NCBI GenBank assembly: GCA_031378715.1
Contig: JANNEN010000419.1
Span: forward strand, 1 to 26,143
Length of the DNA stretch: 26,143 nt
Direction of reading: 5' to 3'
Source: Emticicia sp031378715
Lineage (GTDB): Bacteria; Bacteroidota; Bacteroidia; Cytophagales; Spirosomataceae
Shown: in pieces, positions 1 through 7,972 of the stretch
Numbering within the stretch: position 1 is the stretch's first letter
Layout: the number at the start of each line of letters is the position of its first letter
Notes under the pieces: model-generated
Databases searched by the model: none
What the model was told of the DNA's origin: nothing
What the model saw: the letters and a program-made list of their open reading frames with translations, nothing else
Translations under genes and position numbers: made by a program

Positions 1-28
1 GCTTTTTTGATAAAAACTTGATATATTC

Positions 29-3000
29 TTACAAATTAAATACCAAACGTCCGAAGATGTAGCGGCCATTATAGCCACCTTGGTTTGGTTGAAATAACAA
101 ACGTCCACGGTTTGAAGCATCACGTCCCGAAGCATAATCTACTGAGCCGTAAGCGTTGCGTGGGTCGATAAATATTTGGTCTGGATAAACGTCAAACAAG
201 TTATTTGCTCCAATAGTAACGTTCAAAGCATTGGTGATTTTATAACTCACCGCTAAATCAGTAATCCAAACGGGCTTAAACACTTGGTCAATTTGAGCTG
301 TACCGTCTGAATTATACAAAAATAATGGTTGAGCCGCACCCGCAATATTATTTGAAGTATTCCAATAAGTTCCGTCGGCTTTTTTGGCTTCGGTATAAGC
401 GTTATGCACATATTGAGCTTCGCCAAAACGAACGGTACGGAATGAGAAATCGAACTTGCCGACCGAGTAAATAGCACTAAAATTAATCTTGCTGTTTGGT
501 TGCCAAACCTCGATACGTGAAATTTGCTGACGGTCGAATAATAAATTTCTAAACCGTGAGCCAGGGTTTACGGTTTCGAGGTTTTTCTCAGGATTATCAA
601 TCAAGGTTGTACTATTGATACCCGTAACGGTATTTTTGTTGAAGTTCATGGCAAGGGTTAAGTTTAAATTACCCTTACCAACTTTATATTTACCATTAAT
701 TACTACATCTACCCCTTGGGTGCGGGTATTGGCGGCATTGGCAAAGAAGTTTACGTTATTGACCCCCAAATAATCAGTAGCAGCAAAGCCCAGCAAACCA
801 CGAGAGAAAGCCCCCGAATAAACTACACGGTCTTTGATTTCGATTTGATAAGCATCGAGTGTCAAGGTTGTAGTCTTGGCAATGCGTGCCGTGATTCCAC
901 CCGTGAAGCTCAATGAGGTTTCGGGACGAAGGGCATCAACGCCAATTACTTTTCGAGCAATCGGATCTTCGTTGTTTACAGTAAGCGTATTTGAAGGCAA
1001 ACCACTGACAAACTGCGTACTAATATTACTAAAATAACGCTGGTGCAATGATGGAGCTCTAAAACCTGTACTCACTGAACCACGAAGCGATAAGCCATCA
1101 ACGATTTTTAGGCGAGCCGAGATTTTTCCACTAAAATTTGAGCCAAAATCACTATAATTTTCGTAACGTCCTGCCACGCCGAGCAACAAACGATTCAGTA
1201 CTTCGCCCTCTACATCACCATAAAACCCTAAGTTTGTACGTGATTTATTGGTTTCATTGCTTGGTTGAAAGCCAGGGAATACCTGTGAGCCTGGCCCCGC
1301 CACGGTGGTACCAGCGGCTGGTCCGCCGATAGTTAAGGGTGCAGTAGGCACACTTTTCACAACACCATCGTATGAAGCCTTTTCTCCCGCTACAATTTGG
1401 TAATGGTCCCTACGAAACTCCGTTCCAAAGGCCAAGTTTAAGCCCGTGATTCCGCCAACTTTTTCGTATAATCTCGAAAAATCAAGATTAGTCGTATTTT
1501 GGTCGAATTTCAATGTACCCGCATCAAACTTTGATTGTTGGTTGTCATTGTTAGGTAGCGTGGCATTTCCTGAGCTATTGACGGTAAAGTTAAAGGTATT
1601 TCGGCCAAATGTATTTGCCAAATCCATGTTCCACGCACCCAATTTGGTTTTATAGCCCAACTGCAAAGATTGGTCTTCAATAGTCGATTCGATGGCTGGT
1701 AAAAAACCATCGGCATAAAATAGCGTTCCATCGGCTTTTAGCGGTTGTTGAGCTCTTGATACTGGTACACGATTATTACCAAAACCTCGTCCCGTGCGGT
1801 GGGTTAGTCCGCCTGAGAAATAGAACTCTGATTTTGCCCCCACGGGGATTCCACCATTCACAAAAACACCCAAGTTTTGAGCCGATGAGTTTCCGAAAAC
1901 CATGTTTCGGCGATTGTAGCTTCTTTGCCCTGCAATGCTGGCATCGTCGGCAATTAGTTTCTTGCGGAAAGTTGTCGCATCTTGCCCTGCTGGTGTACCA
2001 GGAAAACCGCCCGCTGTTCCTAAATAAATCGTTGGGGCATTATCAAAACCCGCTCTGTTTGTAGTTTCGTGGGCATTATACTGTCCCGAAACTACAATAT
2101 TTCCACCTTTTCCTACTTTGAAACCTTTCGATAAATCAAATTGTAGCACCTGTCCGTCGGTTAGTTTCAAACTTTGGGCATCTTGTCCGCCACTGGTATT
2201 TGGTGTGTTCCATTTCATGTTTGTTACGTTCGTACCTGATGTTAATGAAGCAGCAAAACCATCATAGTTCTTCTTCAAAACTACATTTATTACGCCTGCA
2301 ATAGCATCAGAGCCATATTGGGCTGCCGCACCATCACGCAAAACCTCGATACGCTCAATGGCTGCCACCGGGATTACGTTCATATCTGTACCTACCGAAC
2401 CACGGCCAACCGTTCCGTTGATATTCAATAAGGCAGTTGTATGGCGACGTTTGCCATTGACCAAAACCAACACTTGATCGGGGCCTAAGCCACGCAACGA
2501 AGCGGGGTCAATGTGGTCAGTACCATCGGCAACCGTTTGGCGGTTTGAGCTGAAAGAAGGGGCAACGTAGTTGAGGATTTGCCCCAAATCAACTTGCGAA
2601 AATCCTTTCAATTCTTTCGGAGAAATGACATCAACAGGTACAGGCGAATCAATATTTGAGCGTGCTGCCGATGAGCGTGAGCCAACAATGGCTACTTCGG
2701 CTAATGCCGAGGCTGATTCTTCCAGAACAACATTGAGCGAACTGTTTTCACCAACTTTGATGTCGATTTGTTTATATCCGATAAACGAAATTGATATTGT
2801 TTCGCCTTTTTCAGCATTTATCTTAAAGTTTCCGTTTCCGTCGGTCGTAACGCCCCTTTTGGTGCCTTTCACAACGACGCTTGCCCCTGGAACTGCCTCA
2901 CCGTTTTTGGCGGTTACTTTGCCCGTAATAGGGTTTTCGGTGACGCTTACGTTTGGGATTATTCCTCCATTTGATAATGAAGCCGTTTCGGTTTCACGAT

Positions 3001-3352
3001 TCAAAATAATCTTATTACCACTCACTTTAAAACCAATATTTAATGGCTTTAAAAGTGCTTCCAAAACGGTCGAAAGTTTTTGTTGCTTTACATTCAACGA
3101 AACAAAACGACTACTTTTGATGAGTTTTGAACTAAAAATAAACTTTACATTGGCCGACTCTTCGATTTTGCTCAGAGCGTTTTCAAGATTTTGCTCCCGA
3201 AGTTGTATCGACACCTCACGGTCGAGAACTTCTTGGGCGTTGCTTTTGTGGGCGTAGCTGAGTCCGCTAAAAAGCAAAGCCAAGCAGAATTGCAAAAGGC
3301 TCAATCGCATGGCTTTTGAAATGAATGAACTGGATTTGGTAAAAATTGACAT
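29..3352 (-). CDS. TonB-dependent outer membrane receptor/transducer with STN domain
   Basis: This 1107-residue protein looks like an outer membrane beta-barrel receptor that imports a ligand using TonB energy and signals to the adjacent anti-sigma factor. Residues 1-40 form a long signal peptide ending near SNAQ; Met15 is an alternative start giving a more usual signal length. Residues about 47-118 resemble the secretin/TonB short N-terminal (STN) domain, which in transducers contacts FecR. Residues about 142-210 are a carboxypeptidase-regulatory-like beta-sandwich (ITGKVTAKNGEAVPGASVVV). The plug spans about 232-360, with ASLRGLGPDQVLVLVNGKRR and IERIEVLRDGAAAQYGSDAI. The rest is barrel, ending in an aromatic-rich strand (GRYIFGRLVFNL). 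No SusD partner lies beside it and the LDEVVV-type SusC signature is absent, so I do not call it SusC. The ligand (iron chelate, saccharide or other) cannot be told from sequence. It is the last gene of a sigma/FecR/receptor set. Confidence 0.93.
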   Translation of the reverse strand: MSIFTKSSSFISKAMRLSLLQFCLALLFSGLSYAHKSNAQEVLDREVSIQLREQNLENALSKIEESANVKFIFSSKLIKSSRFVSLNVKQQKLSTVLEALLKPLNIGFKVSGNKIILNRETETASLSNGGIIPNVSVTENPITGKVTAKNGEAVPGASVVVKGTKRGVTTDGNGNFKINAEKGETISISFIGYKQIDIKVGENSSLNVVLEESASALAEVAIVGSRSSAARSNIDSPVPVDVISPKELKGFSQVDLGQILNYVAPSFSSNRQTVADGTDHIDPASLRGLGPDQVLVLVNGKRRHTTALLNINGTVGRGSVGTDMNVIPVAAIERIEVLRDGAAAQYGSDAIAGVINVVLKKNYDGFAASLTSGTNVTNMKWNTPNTSGGQDAQSLKLTDGQVLQFDLSKGFKVGKGGNIVVSGQYNAHETTNRAGFDNAPTIYLGTAGGFPGTPAGQDATTFRKKLIADDASIAGQRSYNRRNMVFGNSSAQNLGVFVNGGIPVGAKSEFYFSGGLTHRTGRGFGNNRVPVSRAQQPLKADGTLFYADGFLPAIESTIEDQSLQLGYKTKLGAWNMDLANTFGRNTFNFTVNSSGNATLPNNDNQQSKFDAGTLKFDQNTTNLDFSRLYEKVGGITGLNLAFGTEFRRDHYQIVAGEKASYDGVVKSVPTAPLTIGGPAAGTTVAGPGSQVFPGFQPSNETNKSRTNLGFYGDVEGEVLNRLLLGVAGRYENYSDFGSNFSGKISARLKIVDGLSLRGSVSTGFRAPSLHQRYFSNISTQFVSGLPSNTLTVNNEDPIARKVIGVDALRPETSLSFTGGITARIAKTTTLTLDAYQIEIKDRVVYSGAFSRGLLGFAATDYLGVNNVNFFANAANTRTQGVDVVINGKYKVGKGNLNLTLAMNFNKNTVTGINSTTLIDNPEKNLETVNPGSRFRNLLFDRQQISRIEVWQPNSKINFSAIYSVGKFDFSFRTVRFGEAQYVHNAYTEAKKADGTYWNTSNNIAGAAQPLFLYNSDGTAQIDQVFKPVWITDLAVSYKITNALNVTIGANNLFDVYPDQIFIDPRNAYGSVDYASGRDASNRGRLLFQPNQGGYNGRYIFGRLVFNL

Positions 3353-3401
3353 AATTGTACGTGTTTTAGTTGATTTTGTGATTAGACGAAATAAAAATAG
3401 G

Positions 3402-3450
3402 CCCGATTGACTCGGGAAAGTTACTTCGGTGATGTTGTTAAGATCACCGA
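3402..3450 (-). promoter_or_regulatory. two tandem hairpins between fecR-like gene and receptor gene
   Basis: Two stem-loops lie in the 175-base spacer between the FecR gene and the receptor. One has 8-bp arms TCGGTGAT/ATCACCGA at 3426-3433 and 3443-3450 with a 9-base loop. The other has 5-bp arms CCCGA/TCGGG at 3402-3406 and 3412-3416. Read in the direction of transcription (minus), the second is followed by CC and then a T-rich run (TATTTTTAT), so it could act as a weak terminator or attenuator that sets receptor expression relative to the regulators. The structure is seen; the function is inferred. Confidence 0.45.
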
Positions 3451-3527
3451 TTATTTACAGCTTACTTGATTGGCGGTGTGGATATGAATTTTAGTGGTTA
3501 GATTGGTAAAGTTTTTAATGTTCTGGT

Positions 3528-4622
3528 TTAGTTTTTACAACCCTTGCTGCTGATAACTATCTGACCATCAATGAGTTGGTATTCGGCTTCGATGGCGTTA
3601 CAGACCAAGGCCAGTTTGCCGTAAAGTGGCTCGTCGGATAACGAAGCCGTCACGGGGCATTCTTTTAATAGTTCTTCGTCATAGACAATCGAGATTCCGT
3701 AGGCTTTTTGAATTGTCGCAAAAACATTACTCGCCGAAATGTCTTTAAACTCAAAATCATAAGCAGGCATTTCGGAAAGCATTTCGGGTTGCTCAACCAA
3801 TGATTTCGAGAAATTACTTTTTTCTTTGTCAAATTTTATTTGCTGATTCGGCACAATTACAACGCCTTCCGAAATTATGGTATTTTTACTGTTTTGTATT
3901 TCATTCAATTTGAAAACCGAAACTTTGCCCGTCCGCACAATGACCTGAATATCCTTTTGCCCTTTGTAGGCTTTTATCGTAAAACTCGTTCCTAAAACCT
4001 TAGTAACCAGCTCATTAGCAAAGACAAAGAAAGGTTTCTCGGCATCTTTGGCAACTTCAAAGAACGCCTCGCCGTCCAAATAAACCTCTCTTTTGTCGCC
4101 TTCAAAGTTGGCAGGATAACTCAAACGACTGCCTTTTTGGAGCAAAATAGACGAACCGTCATTGAGGGTAATAAGCAACGGTTTATCCGAAATGTTTTCT
4201 TTTTCAATCAACTCAACATTAGCGTTAGTAACCAGCTCTTTGTAGATAAGCGATTTTGAATCATTTTGTTTGAAAAACCACCAACCAGCACTCATCAGCA
4301 AAATCACTGATGCAGCAGCAAGCCATTTCTGAAAAAACGGTTTACGATAACTCACCTGTATTGAAGGTGTTTCGGTTTCGTCATCGAAATTAATTTTGCC
4401 ATTCAATGCACAGAATTTGGCTTCGATTTGTTCACGATTCCATTTCAACGAAAGTTTGTCGAGAGCTGCAAATGCTTGTTTCACTAAGTCTTGGCGGTCG
4501 GTGTGTGCTTCGCCCCAGTCTTCCCACTCCAAAATATCCGCTTCGTCGTTTCTGAAATAGTAATTCAAAAACGACTCATCAACCAACAGATTTTCAATCG
4601 TTAATGCTGCTTTGTTTTTCAT
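3528..4622 (-). CDS. FecR-family anti-sigma factor
   Basis: The 364-residue protein fits the FecR family of membrane-anchored sigma regulators. The N-terminal cytoplasmic part (about 1-95) would hold the ECF sigma factor. A single membrane segment lies at about 98-117 (WLAAASVILLMSAGWWFF). The periplasmic FecR domain covers about 125-238, with ITLNDGSSILLQKGSRLSYP, EVYLDGEAFFEVAKD and VLGTSFTIKAY all characteristic. A C-terminal STN-like domain (DUF4974 type, about 288-358) is usual in Bacteroidota. It sits between the sigma factor upstream and the TonB receptor downstream on the same strand, matching the known order of surface-signalling cassettes. By analogy with Fec-type systems, ligand binding to the receptor is relayed through this protein to release or activate the sigma factor. 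Whether it inhibits or activates the sigma factor is not visible. Confidence 0.95.
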   Translation of the reverse strand: MKNKAALTIENLLVDESFLNYYFRNDEADILEWEDWGEAHTDRQDLVKQAFAALDKLSLKWNREQIEAKFCALNGKINFDDETETPSIQVSYRKPFFQKWLAAASVILLMSAGWWFFKQNDSKSLIYKELVTNANVELIEKENISDKPLLITLNDGSSILLQKGSRLSYPANFEGDKREVYLDGEAFFEVAKDAEKPFFVFANELVTKVLGTSFTIKAYKGQKDIQVIVRTGKVSVFKLNEIQNSKNTIISEGVVIVPNQQIKFDKEKSNFSKSLVEQPEMLSEMPAYDFEFKDISASNVFATIQKAYGISIVYDEELLKECPVTASLSDEPLYGKLALVCNAIEAEYQLIDGQIVISSKGCKN

Positions 4623-4692
4623 GGGAAATGTAATGATGTTGTACGTTTATAAGAATAATACTTTGTTCTATAAATACAGAGGAAAGTTATCC

Positions 4693-4736
4693 AAAAATCT
4701 TCCTAATATTTTTGAATTATTTTTGAAAAGATTTTT
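4693..4736. other. AT-rich inverted repeat in sigma/FecR spacer
   Basis: Arms AAAAATCTT (4693-4701) and AAGATTTTT (4728-4736) can pair over 9 bp, separated by 26 AT-rich bases. Downstream of the sigma gene on the minus strand it ends in five T residues, so it may weaken read-through into the FecR gene. AT-rich composition makes chance pairing likely. Confidence 0.25.
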
Positions 4737-4747
4737 TTTGATTGTAG

Positions 4748-4768
4748 AGACGTTGCACCGCAACGTCT
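4748..4768. repeat. perfect palindrome, REP-like, preceded by GTAG
   Basis: Perfect 9-bp arms AGACGTTGC/GCAACGTCT with a 3-base ACC loop, immediately preceded by GTAG at 4744-4747. It is not followed by a T run on either strand, so it is not a standard terminator. It lies in the sigma/FecR spacer. A related palindrome with the pattern AGACGTxGCACyGCxACGTCT is at 11038-11062. Confidence 0.7.
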
Positions 4769-4801
4769 AAGCGGAGAAAAAGCCACTCATTCAAAATCAT
4801 T

Positions 4802-5356
4802 TCACAATATCCCCCTTAATTTCTTAATTCCTTCGTGAAGTGTTTTGTAAATACTATCAGTTTGCAGACCTGTAAGTTCGGATATTTCTTTGAAACTGAG
4901 TTCCTCAAAATATTTCAGCACAATTATTTCTTTTTGGCGGGGCGAGAGTTGTTCGAGAGCAAGGTGAAGTTGGCGTTTGAGGGTATCTTCCGATTCTTGT
5001 TTTATTAGAATCTCCTCGTACGATTGTGTAGATAGAATAAAAGTTTCGGCATCTTCCCAATTTACTTTTTCGATGCTGGTTACTTTTTGTAGTTCCTTGA
5101 AAATCCTTTTTTTGAGCGAACTTTTAAGATACGCCTCAAACGACTGAATTTCACTCAACGACTGTCGATATTTCCATAAGTCGCTGAATATCAACTGAAT
5201 AGACTCCTCAGTGATGTCGCTATCTAAGCACCACTTCAGTCCGATTCTATAGAGTTTGTTGTAGTAAGTATTGAACAAATACCCCAATGCTTTTTCGTCA
5301 TCTTTGCGAAGTGCTTCCAAAAGCAAGCCATCAAGGTATTGTTCGTTGGTGTTCAT
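4802..5356 (-). CDS. ECF-type RNA polymerase sigma factor
   Basis: This 184-residue protein has the two-domain layout and length of an extracytoplasmic-function sigma-70 factor. Region 2 (about 20-90) binds core polymerase and the -10 element and includes DEKALGYLFNTYYNKLYRIG and the DLWKYR segment. Region 4 (about 130-182) contains LSPRQKEIIVLKYFEELSFK followed by EISELTGLQTDSIYKTLHEG, a helix-turn-helix for the -35 element. There is no long linker or region 1.1. It precedes the FecR-family gene by 179 bases and the TonB receptor further on, so it probably directs transcription of these or nearby genes when the receptor binds its ligand. The ATG at 5354-5356 gives a standard N-terminus. Confidence 0.95.
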   Translation of the reverse strand: MNTNEQYLDGLLLEALRKDDEKALGYLFNTYYNKLYRIGLKWCLDSDITEESIQLIFSDLWKYRQSLSEIQSFEAYLKSSLKKRIFKELQKVTSIEKVNWEDAETFILSTQSYEEILIKQESEDTLKRQLHLALEQLSPRQKEIIVLKYFEELSFKEISELTGLQTDSIYKTLHEGIKKLRGIL

Positions 5357-5381
5357 AAAGAAGGGTACTTTTGACAGAGTT

Positions 5382-5412
5382 TATCCGTGACACGCACAGC
5401 GTGCCACGGATA
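5382..5412. repeat. long imperfect palindrome upstream of sigma factor gene
   Basis: An 8-bp outer stem TATCCGTG/CACGGATA, one A/C mismatch and a 5-bp inner stem CACGC/GCGTG close a 3-base ACA loop. It fills most of the 63-base gap between the epimerase-like gene and the sigma gene. No T tract follows on either strand. It could form part of the epimerase mRNA end or be a dispersed REP-like element; it resembles the other short-loop palindromes of this window in architecture, not in sequence. Confidence 0.6.
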
Positions 5413-5419
5413 TCGAATG

Positions 5420-6409
5420 TCAAGCAAAAACCAGTTTTTTCATATATCCCGCATTTGCTTCCACAGCTTTCATCGGAGTTGTATTATCAAAACGCTCTTG
5501 CTCCACGATAAAATACTCGATGCCGTTGGCTTTGGCGGTATTCAATATTTTAGGGAAATTAATTTTTCCAGTACCCAAGTCGCACGAGGCACTTACGTCG
5601 TCCAAAACCATTGCTTCTGCCTTATTTTTTCTGATTTCTGCCACTTTTTTATCTTTGTACAAATCCTTGATGTGGCATAACTTGAAGCGATTGCTGTATT
5701 TTTTCAGCCATTCTTCTGGGTTTTCACCAGCTTTTACTACCCAAAACATATCCATCTCGAAATCGACCAATTTAGGGTCAGTTCCATCAAGCAGTATTAC
5801 CTCGGGCATTGTGCCGTCGGCGTATTTTTTGAATTCAAAATTATGGTTGTGGTACGCCACTCGCAAGCCCGCTTTATTGGCAATTTCTCCTTGACGATTT
5901 AAGCCTTCGGCGGCTTTTTTCCATTCATCGGCAGTTTTTAGACTTCCTAAAAACGGATTTATCAAGTATTTCATGCCAATACTTGCCGCATCATCAACCA
6001 ATTTACCGAACTCTTTTTCGGTTTCTTTCTTCATCGTATAGTCAGGATTGCAGTGCGTACTGACGAGATTCATTCCCAAATCGTCCATCAATGTTTTCAT
6101 TTCTTTGGCGGTCATACCCCAAAAAACACCCTTTTCGCCTTGAAAACTCTCAATTTGCTTGTAGCCATAACCTGCCAAAGACTTCAAAACACCTTTCGGG
6201 TCTTTTAGCATATCTTCTTTAACAGTCCAGAGCTGGATACCAAAATTTTTAACTGATGGCTCGGAGATAATTGAGGGTGTTGCGGTAGAGTCCGCACTTT
6301 TTTCTTCCGTTTTTGAAGCGGGCGTACACGACCATAATTGGTTGGCTATCAATGGCGTAGCTGCCAAAAGTCCAGTCTGACGCAGGAAATCTCTACGATT
6401 TAATCTCAT
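5420..6409 (-). CDS. Tat-exported sugar phosphate isomerase/epimerase-like lipoprotein
   Basis: The 329-residue protein begins with a twin-arginine signal (NRRDFLRQTG at 4-13) and a possible lipobox ending at Cys28 (LWSC), so it is probably exported folded and lipid-anchored. Residues from about 55 on match the xylose isomerase-like TIM barrel (AP endonuclease 2 family): FGIQLWTVKEDM, VSTHCNPD, YHNHNFEF, DFEMDMFWVVKAG, LCHIKD and EYFIVEQE supply the usual His/Asp/Glu metal ligands. Such Tat-secreted family members are common in Bacteroidota and often act on sugars or sugar derivatives; the substrate here is unknown. It lies just upstream of, and on the same strand as, the sigma/FecR/receptor set. 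A functional link to that set is possible but not shown, since a palindrome lies between them. Confidence 0.9.
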   Translation of the reverse strand: MRLNRRDFLRQTGLLAATPLIANQLWSCTPASKTEEKSADSTATPSIISEPSVKNFGIQLWTVKEDMLKDPKGVLKSLAGYGYKQIESFQGEKGVFWGMTAKEMKTLMDDLGMNLVSTHCNPDYTMKKETEKEFGKLVDDAASIGMKYLINPFLGSLKTADEWKKAAEGLNRQGEIANKAGLRVAYHNHNFEFKKYADGTMPEVILLDGTDPKLVDFEMDMFWVVKAGENPEEWLKKYSNRFKLCHIKDLYKDKKVAEIRKNKAEAMVLDDVSASCDLGTGKINFPKILNTAKANGIEYFIVEQERFDNTTPMKAVEANAGYMKKLVFA

Positions 6410-6784
6410 GGTGTTATAGTATTTAGGGTTAAGTAAATTTTGTAATTTTAGAAAGGGAAGAGTAAATATAATATTTAATCAATGATATGGTTTCATCAAG
6501 CCTCATTTTTTTCTTATTTTGTACCAAAGAATGAAAATTAAATAACTTGAACATTTTTATTTGCACTTTTTATTTAACTCTACGTTAGAAAAATCTTCAT
6601 TTTGCTCTGCAGAACTGCGACTTTTCCGCCTTGATTGAAACAAAAATTGCTGCATAAAACTTGCTAAACTTATTTAATTTCCATTCCTGAGATTTTTAAG
6701 AATAATATGATTGACAAGATTAATGCTGTCATTTTCAAGGATTTATAGGATAAAAACAATGTCGAACTGTAAAAACAACATTTT
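6410..6784. other. 375-base divergent intergenic region
   Basis: AT-rich spacer between the divergent epimerase-like and rlmI-like genes, so it should hold the promoters of both. I looked for TAnnTTTG -7 elements on both strands and found no convincing one. I saw no tRNA-like fold, perfect palindrome or conserved short ORF. An 89-codon reading frame through this region (6670-6939, minus) has no recognisable features and overlaps the start of the methyltransferase gene antisense, so I do not call it. Confidence 0.6.
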
Positions 6785-7972
6785 ATGTACGCAAAAGTAA
6801 TATTAAACGCAGGAAAAGAAATCGCTGTCAAGCGGTTGCATCCTTGGATATTTTCGGGAGCAATTGCTCGTACCGAAGGCAGTCCAAGCGACGGAGATGT
6901 TGTAGAGGTGTTTGACAAAAAACTCACGTATCTCGCCACGGGGCACTATTATAGAGGAAGTATTGCGGTTAAGATTTTTTCATATATTCAAACGGACATT
7001 GACGAAAGTTTTTGGTTAGCTAAACTCCAAATTGCAGCTAATCTCAGAACCGAAATTATATTTAAGAATAGGGGAGAAGCCACCAATTGCTACCGACTTA
7101 TCCATGGCGAAGGTGATGGTTTTCCTGGGCTAATTCTTGATTTTTATAAAGGAGTAGTTGTTTTTCAGGCCCATACAATAGGTATGTGGCGAGAAAAAGA
7201 AAAAATTGTGGCGGGATTAAAGCAAATTTATGGCGAAAACCTTTTGGCAATTTACGACAAAAGCAAAGAAACGTTGCCGACTGAATTTGGGAAAAGTATG
7301 GAAAATAGTTATTTATTCAATCATTCTCTACCCCCCCACGAAGTTGCCGAAAATGACAATAAATTTTTGATAGATTGGGAAACTGGTCAAAAAACGGGCT
7401 TTTTCCTCGACCAACGAGATAACCGTGCTTTATTGGCACAATATGCCAAAGGCAAAAGTGTACTGAATGCTTTCTGTTATTCGGGCGGATTTTCGGTTTA
7501 TGCTTTGAAAGCGGGAGCAGAGTTCGTTCATTCGGTTGATGTTTCCAAGAAAGCTGTCGAACTGGTGGAGCAAAACGTGGTACTAAATTTTGCCGAAACT
7601 GACAGGCACGCCGCCTACGCTGATGATGTGATGGGGTTTTTGAAACAAAATGAAAATACGTATGATATAATCGTGCTTGACCCGCCCGCCTACGCCAAAA
7701 ATATCGCCAAACGCCACAATGCCGTGCAGGGCTACAAACGGCTAAATATCGAAGGAATAAAACGACTCGCCAAAGGCGGAATTTTGTTTACCTTTTCTTG
7801 CTCGCAAGTAGTGGATAGAGAACTTTTTTATAATACCGTAATGTCGGCCGCTCTCGAAGTTGGTCGTCAAGTGCGGGTGTTGCACCACCTCACCCAAGGT
7901 GCCGACCACCCCGTTAATCTTTTTCACCCCGAAGGCAGTTATCTGAAAGGTTTGGTGCTTTATGTGGAGTGA
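6785..7972 (+). CDS. rlmI: class I SAM-dependent rRNA methyltransferase, RlmI-like (23S rRNA m5C)
   Basis: The 395-residue protein matches the RlmI family, which methylates a cytosine of 23S rRNA (C1962 in E. coli). The N-terminal PUA domain covers about 1-75 (KRLHPWIFSGAIARTEG is typical). A middle segment with YRLIHGEGDGFPGLILDFY and GFFLDQRDNRALL leads into a Rossmann methyltransferase: motif I LNAFCYSGGFSVYA at 227-240, acidic VDVS after it, motif IV VLDPPAYAK at about 297-305, and FSCSQ at 337-341 carrying the probable catalytic Cys339. Length is normal for the family. It converges with dnaA, and its TGA at 7970-7972 touches the dnaA stop codon with no base between. The exact target base cannot be proven from sequence. 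Confidence 0.9.
   Translation: MYAKVILNAGKEIAVKRLHPWIFSGAIARTEGSPSDGDVVEVFDKKLTYLATGHYYRGSIAVKIFSYIQTDIDESFWLAKLQIAANLRTEIIFKNRGEATNCYRLIHGEGDGFPGLILDFYKGVVVFQAHTIGMWREKEKIVAGLKQIYGENLLAIYDKSKETLPTEFGKSMENSYLFNHSLPPHEVAENDNKFLIDWETGQKTGFFLDQRDNRALLAQYAKGKSVLNAFCYSGGFSVYALKAGAEFVHSVDVSKKAVELVEQNVVLNFAETDRHAAYADDVMGFLKQNENTYDIIVLDPPAYAKNIAKRHNAVQGYKRLNIEGIKRLAKGGILFTFSCSQVVDRELFYNTVMSAALEVGRQVRVLHHLTQGADHPVNLFHPEGSYLKGLVLYVE

Noticed and set aside
2571..3257. 228-codon plus-strand reading frame
   Set aside because: Lies wholly antisense to the signal, STN and plug-side domains of the TonB receptor, whose minus-strand translation has clear family motifs; the antisense product is Ser/Thr/Phe-rich and featureless.
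4748..4768. Terminator of the sigma factor gene
   Set aside because: The palindrome is strong but no T tract follows on the minus strand.
6410..6784. tRNA, riboswitch or small gene in the divergent spacer
   Set aside because: No cloverleaf, conserved riboswitch core or convincing short reading frame could be seen.
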